Under the pieces are notes generated by a model. That model did no database searches. It was given only the letters and a program-made list of their open reading frames with translations, and had not been told where the DNA came from. From Anisus vortex (taxonomy: Eukaryota > Mollusca > Gastropoda > Planorbidae), in the NCBI GenBank assembly GCA_949126835.1, contig OX421497.1, positions 3,899,024 to 3,963,023 of the forward strand: a stretch of 64,000 nucleotides of DNA, in the 5' to 3' direction. Of this stretch, positions 9,735 to 18,800 are shown one piece after another (within the stretch, counting starts at the first letter, position 1; every line of letters starts with the position of its first letter). The position numbers and the translations under genes were made by a program.

Positions 9735-11164
9735 GGATAGATAGATGAGTGATTGATACACAGATACATTGATAGTCTCAATAAAGTATAATCTACAGAT
9801 AAACTTAACAATTGCAATCTGGAATATAATCTGGCGTCCATTTCTTTTCTTGCACATTGCAACGATAACTGCCCAAATGCGCCACGTCCAGCGCATAGTC
9901 AAACTGTCCAGAACACTCAATGTGCACAGAGATAGTTGATGTCCAGTTCTGTTTAAGGTCCTTCATGACATCTATCAAGGCGTCTGTCTCACACGGATGC
10001 CCTGGGAATAGAATTCATTGACCATAACTTATCTTATCATTGTGTAAGCAAGGGGTCGGCAACCAATGGAACTCGTTCCAAGTCGTCTGGCACGCACAGC
10101 GCTTTTTTAACGGCACGCAAAAGATTCTCAAAGTAGGCAATTAAAGTATTTTCTACATGAAATTCATATCTAGAGCAAGATGACTTTTAGGCTATTTAGC
10201 GCGCTACATGAATTATAAATTCTACTATTATCAAACAGTCGCAGGCTATTGTTGTGTCTTTGATTTCTATTACTTTGTTTTTGTGTTTGTGTCTTTGATT
10301 TCAATTGTTGTATCTTTGTATTTGTATCTTTGATTTCAATTGTTGTATCTTTGTATTTGTGTGTATATGTATGTATTTTGTTGATTTTAACCCCAAATCT
10401 GACCAATATATATATATAAAGTCCTATGTATAATTTGTTTACATCTTGGTTATGTAAACAAAACATCAGGCTTTGTGGGGAGAGAACTTTTACTGATTTA
10501 TTAAGAACGTAAAACTAAAATATTGTCTCACGTTGATTAACTCTATAATAAACTATGGGAACCATTGGCTAAAGAATGAGAATTTTTTACGAATTCAGAA
10601 AAGTGCTGCACGGTTCATTGTTAAATTTGTTTTCCTGGTTTATTCATGTAACCCATTCCATGTCCGGATGCCACTCGGGAAGAAATAGTAGTTATATGCA
10701 TTTGTTCTCGCCTAAGGGATAAGGAAAGTGTTACAACAGATTGTTATTGTGTTGTATTTCTAAATTATTAGAGTTTGATGCCTGATGTACTGTTACTACT
10801 TTACTTTTGACCCTTCTGTCTTCTAGTGTTTCTTGGTTTAGTGATTTAACTATTGGCATTATTCTTGTCAGCTGTGAATATTCACTAGTAATGAGCCTTG
10901 CAGCTCTATTCTGAATTCGTCCAAATTTTTTAGCAATCTATTACAATACTCAAATTAACTAAAAGGAGTTCCGTCACTTAAAACAAAGTGTTCCGTGGAG
11001 AATATCAGAGTCTTCAGTTGAGAACCATTGATTTCAGAGTACCTACCTCGTAAGTCTATGAACCCCAGCACCTGTTTAGACACCAGACTCCAAGTCAGCC
11101 AGTACAAGATAAACGATGTGGAAAAACTAGGAACGGTGCAATGTTCAACAAAACTTGTCAACAT
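1316..11164 (-). CDS. gene A: SVEP1-like single-pass receptor (sushi + ephrin-receptor-like module), 8 exons
   Basis: Spliced minus-strand gene; exons 11164-11047, 10001-9810, 6981-6846, 6541-6397, 4852-4657, 3914-3693, 2234-2156 and 1547-1316. They sum to 1320 nt (439 aa plus stop), with every AG/GT boundary in frame and phases 1,1,2,0,1,1,2. Domain order: signal peptide (about 1-35); sushi/CCP (cysteines 43, 69, 87, 102; Trp94); a two-part middle region (104-262) with scattered cysteines; a GCC2_GCC3/ephrin-receptor-like module (263 onward, CxxGHYL then CxxCPPGYY); transmembrane helix (about 343-365); and a 74-residue Ser/Thr-rich cytoplasmic tail. The sushi, middle, GCC2_GCC3 order resembles SVEP1-type extracellular proteins. 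Type I membrane topology is inferred and the ligand is unknown. Its paralogue is gene B, head to head at 14078. The start was chosen because the ATG at 11164 begins a hydrophobic leader ending in the same DLR junction as gene B. Confidence 0.82.
1650..2075. repeat. 31-32-bp minisatellite in gene A intron 7
   Basis: A dozen or so units built on ATAACTATTGCC. The first eight or so carry AGATTCTTAG; the later ones carry AAAAAATAACTTAA, so two variant blocks are present. Confidence 0.85.
2156..2234 (-). CDS. gene A exon 7: transmembrane helix
   Basis: 79-nt exon between a CAG acceptor and a GTAAGT donor, phase 1 in and phase 2 out. It encodes about 25 residues that are almost wholly hydrophobic ([19 protein letters not shown]), a good single-pass membrane segment. 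The long open frame in another phase here has no other support. Confidence 0.75.
2395..2670 (+). pseudogene. LINE reverse-transcriptase C-terminal fragment
   Basis: Translation gives [11 protein letters not shown], a stop, then a tail with [10 protein letters not shown] and CPMRR, the usual end of non-LTR retrotransposon polyproteins (LGHVIR then GRPKTTWR then CPMRR). It has an in-frame stop and is a dead copy in gene A intron 6. Confidence 0.65.
2837..3036. mobile_element. hAT MITE (Buster-type), 200 bp, TSD TTCTAGCA
   Basis: Termini CAGGGATCGGCAACC and GGTTGCTGACCCCTG form an inverted repeat. An exact 8-bp direct repeat TTCTAGCA flanks it at 2829-2836 and 3037-3044. Non-autonomous. Confidence 0.9.
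3112..3293 (-). mobile_element. SINE-A copy (tRNA-derived), internally deleted
   Basis: Same family as the complete SINE at 42514-42748 in reverse, running from GAAGCAGCGTTCACCAG to the tRNA-like head GCGCTGCCGGCTCGGCCACC. The central CATAGTGCTGGCC block is lost. Confidence 0.75.
3520..3668 (-). mobile_element. SINE-A fragment next to the gene A exon 6 donor
   Basis: The 3' half of SINE-A in reverse (GTCGGGCCGTGTTGATCC to CAGGTACCCATCAG). It ends about 25 nt inside the intron from the exon 6 donor at 3692, separated from it by a short TATAAG tandem. Confidence 0.75.
3693..3914 (-). CDS. gene A exon 6: ephrin-receptor-like (GCC2_GCC3) module
   Basis: 222-nt exon, phase 1 at both ends. Reads GCSKGHYLS, then [10 protein letters not shown], then CSVC, the cysteine pattern of the Tyr-kinase ephrin A/B receptor-like family. 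Over the 38-residue core I count 24 identities with gene B exon 6. Two N-x-S/T sequons (NSS, NVS) follow. Confidence 0.85.
3975..4240 (-). mobile_element. SINE-A copy in gene A intron 5
   Basis: Nearly full-length reverse copy from GTCGGGCC to the tRNA-like head at about 4235. With the next copy it makes up most of the 742-bp intron between exons 5 and 6. Confidence 0.8.
4340..4590 (-). mobile_element. second SINE-A copy in gene A intron 5
   Basis: Same family and orientation as 3975-4240; the head reads GCGCTGGCGCTCGGCCACC in the forward strand. Some internal deletion around 4485-4500. Confidence 0.8.
5028..5367. mobile_element. Tigger/pogo-like MITE
   Basis: Termini CAGTGAACCCTCGCTACTTC and, inverted, CGTGAACCCTCGTTTATCGC are characteristic of Tigger/pogo non-autonomous elements. 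About 340 bp, in gene A intron 4. A reverse-orientation fragment lies at 588-960. Confidence 0.75.
5380..5600. repeat. dispersed repeat, unclassified
   Basis: ACTAGTATTTATGCCCGTCA followed by a GACGG/GATGG and GAAACGA block resembles 46525-46600. No terminal repeats or coding could be assigned. Confidence 0.4.
5690..6330. repeat. 16-bp minisatellite (ATAGAACATACAGAAT)n
   Basis: About 40 units of ATAGAACATACAGAAT with 15-bp and substituted variants. It fills gene A intron 4 right up to about 65 nt from exon 4. The Cys/Tyr/Ile-rich frames on the minus strand are read-through of the repeat and not genes. Confidence 0.95.
7890..8000. mobile_element. fragment of the AAAGACTATAATAA MITE
   Basis: GGAGCGTAGAAGTCATTTAA through AGAGCAAGCGGTCCATCT matches the right half of the MITE at 11623-11923. 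No host gene is seen between gene A exons 3 and 2 (6982-9809); the 118-codon plus frame at 7260 has no recognisable domain. Confidence 0.65.
8866..9745. repeat. tetranucleotide array (GATA)n-(GGAT)n-(GATA)n
   Basis: A core of about 660 bp of uninterrupted GGAT (about 9044-9706) is flanked on both sides by GATA runs. It sits in gene A intron 2, within about 65 bp of the sushi exon. The HPSI and MDGW frames on both strands are artefacts of the period of four. Confidence 0.98.
9810..10001 (-). CDS. gene A exon 2: sushi/CCP module
   Basis: 192-nt exon, phase 1 in and out, acceptor TTCCCAG and donor GTTAAG. Four cysteines spaced 26, 18 and 15 residues, plus the Trp of [10 protein letters not shown], define a sushi module. 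The spacing is identical to gene B exon 2. It lies in a different frame from the long repeat frame that runs across it. Confidence 0.88.
10040..10260. mobile_element. hAT MITE remnant
   Basis: AAGGGGTCGGCAACC, then GGCACGC blocks and a body resembling 22230-22446 (ACATGAATTATAAATTCTAC). The right terminus is not recognisable. Confidence 0.6.
10560..10940. pseudogene. mosaic of LINE fragments
   Basis: On the plus strand 10580-10620 reads a LINE-like [12 protein letters not shown]. The stretch 10850-10925 carries the same block in reverse (TAATGAGCCTTGCAGCTC, as at 32440 and 34220). Several diverged pieces are joined, and no intact frame remains. Confidence 0.5.
11047..11164 (-). CDS. gene A exon 1: signal peptide
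   Basis: 39 codons plus one base, donor GTAGGT. The hydrophobic leader ([13 protein letters not shown]) ends IDLR; gene B exon 1 ends TDLR at the same phase, which supports both starts. The promoter lies in the 2.9-kb gap shared with gene B. Confidence 0.72.
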
Positions 11165-11622
11165 CTTCCAGGTTGAAAATAGCCCTTGAACTTTGAACTT
11201 CTTTTAAATTCCAAGATTGATTATACACTAAATATTTAACAACTACTATTTAAAATCGTTTTCCTTGTAATCATCATTGCAATGTTTGTTATAAAAACAA
11301 AAATTCGGTCATTTTATCGCGGAATATCCTTTTTATTTTCAAAGGAGTATCCTTTCATTAAAAGTCCAGTGTAGTATCGCTATAATCTGGCTTGTTTCTG
11401 GTGCGTAAAAAAAAATATTTAAAGAATAAAGAAAACACATTTAACAAAAAATACACATGCAATGGCGAAATATGATGTGAAACTTGAATTCGATTTTTTT
11501 GCAGAGAAATGTGTCCACGATGAGAGGTCGCGTTAAGAATGGACCCAGGTCGAAATCCTAAGTACCTGGTTTATGGAAAGCGGAAAACTGTTTGATGGGC
11601 AAGACTAAAGGCGGCGTCAAAT

Positions 11623-11923
11623 CAAAGACTATAATAAGATGGACCGATTGCTTTGATATTTCTGCTATTTGATGACTCGAATGACTTCCTTTCGGAATTC
11701 CCGATTCTCATTTTTGTACTGTGCACTTCCGTTTTATTTAATTGCCATGATTTTCTCAATGAAAATTTTTAAATTAAAATCGAAAGTTAAATACAGCGGA
11801 AACATTTAGGCAAACGTAGGAGCGTAGAAGTCATTTAAGACATCGTTATTGGATGCGCACGGAAAAAAAACATATTTGCTCTAAAAATAGAGCAAGCGGT
11901 CCATCTTATTATTATAGTCTTTG
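11623..11923. mobile_element. MITE with 30-bp inverted termini
   Basis: Left end CAAAGACTATAATAAGATGG and the reverse complement of the right end agree through GATGGACCG and TTGCT. 301 bp, between the two receptor genes. Partial copies at 7890-8000 and 52940-53380. Confidence 0.75.
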
Positions 11924-12169
11924 AGCAGACAATAGCAGTGATGGGGTTCTACGTTAAGCACAAAGGAGATTGGGAGAAATATCTGAAAGAAAATAGAGAC
12001 GAAAGTTTTAAAAATTTTCCACACAATCAAAAAGTCTTATCTTACATGATTAAGACGCTCCTGCTATAAAGAATATTATTGCGTCCTACGCACATTTCTA
12101 ATAATTCACAACAGTTTTAATTTTAGACTAGATGAGTTTAAAAAATATATTACAAATCTAATTTATAAT

Positions 12170-12480
12170 AATGGTCATTTTTTTTTAATAGCGCTTAAAT
12201 CCATGCTAATAAATTAAGCATGCTTAGTGCGCTCTTGGTGTGAATAGCGGTGGCAGTTGTATTGGTTTGTAAGGCACACAGCCACTAGCCAAAGAGAAAG
12301 GTCTTTAAGCTCTTTAAGCTCTTTTTAAAAGACTCTTTTGTCTCAGATTCTATCAGTGTATGAGGTAAACTTTTCCATAAAGAAGGCGCCACAGATTCAA
12401 ATGAACGAACTCCTAGACACTTCTTTATGTGTCCAGCCACACTGGGAGGTTTAAGGAGTGATTGCGATGAAGTGCGCATG
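12170..12480 (-). pseudogene. LINE reverse-transcriptase C-terminal fragment
   Basis: The minus strand encodes GVRSFESVAPSLWKSLPHTL followed by SFKKSLKSLKTFLF, the standard end of CR1/jockey-type polyproteins. It lies in the shared upstream region of genes A and B. Confidence 0.75.
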
Positions 12481-13129
12481 CCCCTAGATGGCGCATGCTT
12501 TGATATAAGCTCTCGAAGATAGGAAGGAGTAGCCTAGTGCCGTTTACGCATCCGTACGTAAGGAGCACAATTTTGTGGTTTATTCGCTTTATCACCGGGA
12601 GTCAGTGGCGATCCCTTAGAGTTGGGGAGATATGATCTTGCCTCCTCACCCCAGCAACCTTTTTAGCCTACCAAATTATATATCCATGTTCTTGCTTGTT
12701 TTGTTACTCAATATTAAATTGCTTACGCTATGACCGTTGGAAGCGCTAAACAAATAGAGTTCTAATTAGTATATGTTCTCTCTTCATTATCTGCACAGAT
12801 CAGTGCTTTAAGATAAGTGTTCTACTTCTATATGTCAGTGTTGAACGCTTTTATGACGTCATATCCGTTCAGTCGATTCCGGTTGAAAGTCTTCGGAAAA
12901 GAACAATATTTGCGGTATCTCTTTTCAGCTAATCTGCTTTCTGTTGGAGTCAACTTTGTCAAAGCGTAGGTTTAAAGGTTGGTTGACCGTTAACTTGGTA
13001 AAGACTTCTTTGTGAAAACATACAGTAGATTCTATATTGTATACTCACAATCATGTTTGTTTTCTGAAATTTTAGTCATGCAAAGAAAGCGTACAGTTAG
13101 AATAAAAAGTAGATATACTGTAATAATTT

Positions 13130-13560
13130 AAATTTTATATTAAAGACGCTCCTTCTATAAAGAAGATTATTGCGTCCAAAATTTATCCGTGGTCTGAGTC
13201 TAGTCCTGCATTTCTATTAGAATTTTAAATGATGTTAAGTTAATGGTTTTCCTGGTTTGTACAGGCAACCCATTCCATGCCTGGAGGCCCGTCGAAAAGA
13301 AAAAGTACTTTTATGCATTTGTTCTCGCATAAGGGATAAAGAAAATGTTTTTGTCTATATGTTAGTCTGAGCGTTGTATCAGATTGTTTTTGTGTTGTTT
13401 TTTTTCTAAATTAGAGTTGAATGTACCAATCAGCTTATAATACCAAGATGTTCCGATACTTCTATCTTATTGATGTTCTGGCTGGTGGTACAGCTCTCAA
13501 GTAATCCTTAAGAAAACATTATTTAAAATGTGGGATGAAAAAAATCAGAAAAGAGCTGTC
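13130..13560. repeat. LINE-derived dispersed repeat
   Basis: GACGCTCCTTCTATAAAGAA and CAACCCATTCCATGCCTGGA blocks recur at 10630-10760, 12050 and 31480-31690, where one reads AWNGLP. No open frame. The rest of the gap between genes A and B (11165-14077) shows no other gene. Confidence 0.5.
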
Positions 13561-14077
13561 AAACTCATAATAATGAAAGATTCACAATTTTATCTAGTGT
13601 GACTGCGAGAAACTTTATCTTGTGACTGTATGAGAGTGTGACTGTCCGTGTGACTTTGAGTGACAGTGTTTGGGTCACTGTTCCTGCTTGACTTTGAGTG
13701 ACTGTTTCTTGTGGTTGTGTTTGGGTGATGGTTTCTTGTGAGTGTGGTTTGTGTGAGAATTTTTTAGTGTGCGTGTGTATTTGAGCGTATTTCTTTGTTG
13801 TCTGTATTTGTGTCCTTGTGACTTTGTGTATATGCATTACTCTGCTTGAATGCTTCCGTGTGTGTGTATCTGTCTAAGAACCTTTTTTCAATGTGTATTT
13901 CTATGTTGGAAACAGGTGACGATAAAGACAACAGATCACATCTAGCACTCACGTTTGAAATTTGCGGCACTCGGTAGAGTTATTCAGACTCGGCGACAGG
14001 CTCGATCATTGAAAGCCAGTTGCTTGTGTACATCAGCGACTGCAGCTCTACGCTGTATCCACGGACTCTACATCATC

Positions 14078-14192
14078 ATGCTGCTGAAATACATGGCTAC
14101 GCGTGCACCTTTCACCATCTGCCAGCTGTCGGCTGTTCGAATCTTCTTCATCTGTCTAGTTTCAGCTGTCACAGCTTACACCGACTTAAGGA
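14078..14192 (+). CDS. gene B exon 1: signal peptide
   Basis: 38 codons plus one base, strong donor GTAAGTGAGG. I chose MLLKYMATRA because it places the hydrophobic core FFICLVSAV near the N-terminus. An in-frame ATG at 13955 would add 41 unremarkable residues, and Met6 is an alternative. Confidence 0.7.
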
Positions 14193-15778
14193 GTAAGTGA
14201 GGCTATACTGCTAGACATCGTGTGTAGTCGTAAAGTAATCCGCGGTCAGGGAGTAATCGGAGATTGTGTGGCTAGCACAACGCCCAGTCGCCTTTAGAGT
14301 TGTACTGCTAGACATCGTGTGTAGAAGTAAAGTAATCCGTGGTCACGGAGTAATTGGATATTGTGTGGCCAGCACAATGCCCAGTCGCCTTAACTTTTCC
14401 CCAATTGATGGGACCCGGAGAAAAAAATGCATAGTCTTCACTAGGATTCGAATCCGGGACCTTCAATGCTCAAGCCGAAAACGTTGGACCACCGTGCCCC
14501 CAAGACTTAGTGGCCTTAAGTTTCCCCTGCTTTTAGTTTGTGTTGTTTTAATTCTTAATTTAGCCATTATATGTTTGTTATTAGATCAACTAGTTGGCTG
14601 GTTAGCCTTTGGTTGGTTGCTAGCTAACTAGAGTTATATTATGTTAATAAGTTAGCTTGTTTAGTTATGGTTAGTTATAGTTAGCCTAGTTAGCTAGTCA
14701 GTCATAATCAAACCGTTCGATTTATCTTATCACTTTTACGCTGATGACACGCAACTGTACGATCATGCGGTCCCTCTTGAGGCCCCCCGACTCGCTGCAA
14801 AGGTCAGTTGTGCAATCGCCGATGTCTATTCGTGGTCGGGGAGAAACGGGCTTAAAATGAATGAGGAAAAGACAGAGATAATCAGAATTGGATCCAAGAG
14901 TAATTTGGCCAGATTAACTGGTCTAGAATCTATCACTGTGATAAACTGTCAAGTGCCATTTGTTAACAAAGTGAGGAATCTTGGTGTTTTATTGGATCCC
15001 ACGCTGTCTTTTGACCTGCATATTTCTCAAATGTGCAGAGGTCTATATCTACAGTTGCGTAGACTCGGCCAAATACGACCCTATTTGTCCAATGATTCTG
15101 CAAAGACACTGGCAGTCGCTCTGATACTTTCGCGTATCGACTATTGTAACGCCCTGCTAGCCGGCCTGCCCGATGACAAAATCGCCAGGCTACAGCGAAT
15201 ACAGAACAGTACTGCGCGTTTGGTTATGTGCAGGTCTAAAAGAGACTCGGGAACTGCCCTTCTACGCTTGCTCCACTGGCTCCCCGTGAAAGCCAGAATT
15301 GAGTATAAAGTGGCGCTACTTTGCCATCAGTGCATTTTTAATAGCAAGTTTCCGTCCTATCTCAAGACACTAATCACACCTTATGCCCCGCAAAGAACAC
15401 TTCGTTCTGCAAACTCATCGCTTCTGGAAGAGCCCCGTTTCTCTCTGACGACCGTTGGCCTTAGAGCCTTCTCCGTATCCGGTCCGAAGGTGTGGAATCA
15501 ACTTCCCATTCAATTGAGGCGAACAAGCTCTACTGTTACTTTCAAACAGAACTTAAAAACTCATTATTTCAATATTTACCTTAGATAACATTTAACATGC
15601 TTTAGAAACTTACTGTCTTATTTATGGGTTGGGTCGGTTATACTACATTTATTTGTGTTTTGTCTTTTTTAATCATCAATTTAGCTCTGTCACCTGGCCT
15701 AGGGTAATATTCGTATTCTTAGTTGTATGTTAAACGCGCTCTGAGCTTACATTATGTTTGTTGGCAGCGCTATACAAA

Positions 15779-15815
<37 letters not shown>

Positions 15816-18800
15816 ATGGCTAGTTATGTATAGTTTGCAAGTTGGTAAGTTAGTTATGGTCATTAAGATGGCTAGTTGTTTATAGTTTGCAGGTTGGCTA
15901 GTTAGTTATGGTCAGTAAGATGGCTAGTTAGTTATGGTCAGTAAGATGGCTAGTTAGTTATGGTCAGTAAGATGGCTAGTTAGTTATGGTCAGTAAGATG
16001 GCTAGTTAGTTATGGTCAGTAAGATGGCTAGTTATTTATGGTCAGTAAGATGGCTAGTTAGTTATGGTCAGTAAGATGGCTAGTTAGTTATGGTCAGTAA
16101 GATGGCTAGTTAGTTACCATTACTTTGTCCATTAGCTAGCTGGTTACTTCTTTTGTTGGCTTATTTAGTTAAGTATGTTGTTGCTTGGGCGGTTTGCTTA
16201 GTTACTGATTTATTTAGTTTGTTTTCCACTTGTTTGATGGTTAGATAGTTAGTTAATTAGTTATCTAGTTACTATAATATAATAATAAAAAAATGACATT
16301 TGTATAGCGCTGCCAACATGCATAATGCAAGCTCAGAGCGCATAAAGCCCCACTAATTATTCTACTAGCCCCATCCTTCAATCTACAACATGCCTGCCGT
16401 TACTTCCAGATCAATCCTGCATGTCACCCTCAACCCAGTACCTTCTGCCCGGGGGTCGCGCGCGCTGGTCGGGCGTGATTCAAGTGTCGCTCACCTGTCA
16501 CCTGGGCTACGACCAGCCTCTCAACTCGCCGCCGATGGGCATCTTCACGTGCAGGCCCGACGGGGGCCCCTGGGATCCCGACTATATCCCTGACTGCAAC
16601 CGTGAGTACATCTTACATTTCTCCCTGTCTATTCTTCTGTTCTCTTACAAATTGTGACGACTAGAAGGAAAGATTTATGTTGGGCCATGATGGGGGCCAC
16701 GAGAAAGAAAGATTTATGTTGGGCCATGATGGGGGCCACGAGAAAGAAAGATTTATGTTGGGCCATGATGGGGGCCACGAGAAAGAAAGATTTATGTTGG
16801 GCCATGATGGGGGCACGAGAAAGAAAGATTTATGTTGGGCCATGATGGGGGCCACGAGAAAGAAAGATTTATGTTGGGCCATGATGGGGGCCACGAGAAA
16901 GAAAGATTTATGTTGGGCCATGATGGGGGCCACGAGAAAGAAAGATTTATGTTGGGCCATGATGGGGGCCACGAGAAAGAAAGATTTATGTTGGGCCATG
17001 ATGGGGGCCACGAGAAAGAAAGATTTATGTTGGGCCATGATGGGGGCCACGAGAAAGAAAGATTTATGTTGGGCCATGATGGGGGCCACGAGAAAGAAAG
17101 ATTTATGTTGGGCCATGATGGGGCCACGAGAAAGAAAGATTTATGTTGGGCCATGATGGGGCCACGAGAAAGAAAGATTTATGTTGGGCCATGATGGGGC
17201 CACGAGAAAGAAAGATTTATGTTGGGCCATGATGGGGCCACGAGAAAGAAAGATTTATGTTGGGCCATGATGGGGCCACGAGAAAGAAAGATTTATGTTG
17301 GGCCATGATGGGGCCACGAGAAAGAAAGATTTATGTTGGGCCATGATGGGGCCACGAGAAAGAAAGATTTATGTTGGGCCATGATGGGGCCACGAGAAAG
17401 AAAGATTTATGTTGGGCCATGATGGGGCCACGAGAAAGAAAGATTTATGTTGGGCCATGATGGGGCCACGAGAAAGAAAGATTTATGTTGGGCCATGATG
17501 GGGCCACGAGAAAGAAAGATTTATGTTGGGCCATGATGGGGCCACGAGAAAGAAAGATTTATGTTGGGCCATGATGGGGCCACGAGAAAGAAAGATTTAC
17601 GTTGGGCCATGATGGGGGCCGATGTAATACAGCTTTTTACTTTTGGGACACCAAAAAAATTACATTTTAATAAAAATGTCAGTAAAGTTATATTAGGGGT
17701 TAGGCAACCTGCGGCACGCTTGCCAGACCTGGCATGCATAGCGATTTTTATTAGTAGGCGGAAGAGCATCTATAAAAAAAAGGCAATTCTAGTCTTTCCT
17801 ACAAGAAATTGATTTCTAGAGCAGGATAACTATTAAGTTTTCGGCTCGCTGAATGAATTAGAAATCCTTCTTTGGCACACTATTGTAAAGAAAAGAGATT
17901 GCAGACCTCTGAACTATATAATAAAATACAGGGTGTGTATATATGAGCGTGAGCCTAGACGCGTTTGCGCTGCGTTCAAGATATTGACAACATTTTTTCC
18001 TTGAGGATTTTTTAAAGAGATTTATTTTTTAAGCAAAAAGACTTACCATCTAAAGCAAAGTTCGGTCGCCATTCTTAGGGTGGATGATGGTCACAAGATG
18101 TGATGTTTAGAACTGATAAGACTTTGTTGGCCAAATAAATTGTGATGAAATTAAATATTCACCCAGGGTTAGGTCCTAGGAGAGGTCGGAGGTTACCAAA
18201 CTGTCCACTACAGTAACATTCCTATTTTATCATATTTTATGGTCAGACTTGTGGTATTACTTCGCTGTTCAATACAGCCTAATAAGCCTTATTAAAAAGA
18301 TAAGTAAAGTATCACGTCGGACCAAACTGACCATAGGGCCGGTGAAGCAGCGTTCACCCGTTTCTGTGGCCACGTCATACTAGGGGATTGTGTGGCCAGC
18401 GCAATGCCCAGTAAACTTTACTTTACCCCCAACATCAGAGCTGGGTTGACTCAGGGGACACCCTCAAGTCCCGGAGAAAAAGAAAACCCTAGCCTGCACC
18501 AAGATTCGAACCCAGGACCAGTCGAACGCGTGCCCCGTACAGCCTTATTACCATATAGACATTTGGTGCCCTGGTTTTGTCTTTCACCGTTGTTTATATC
18601 CAAGTCATTTTAGCCTATCCGTTGAATTAAAGAAGACAAAAATGTACGAGTTTTATGTCTCAAAAAAAAAATATTTTGAATTTATTAACTTTCCAGCACC
18701 AAAAAAAAATCTCAGTTGGCAACAATGTTAGCATTTTAAAGCCAGAACACCGCAGTAGGCAATCGCATACGTTTTAAATGTTGCTACCAATCTTGGTTTT

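Noticed and set aside
8859..9920. 353- and 323-codon minus frames and three MDGW plus frames
   Set aside because: All follow from the period-4 GGAT/GATA array; only the true sushi exon (9810-10001) in a different frame is supported.
14857..15588. Possible host gene of 243 codons
   Set aside because: Motifs are those of a LINE reverse-transcriptase C-terminus, with a matching LINE 3' tail and ATT run.
16661..17194. Repeated frames of 120-159 codons on both strands
   Set aside because: Products of a 39-bp repeat that happens to be a multiple of three. Intronic, and open on both strands.
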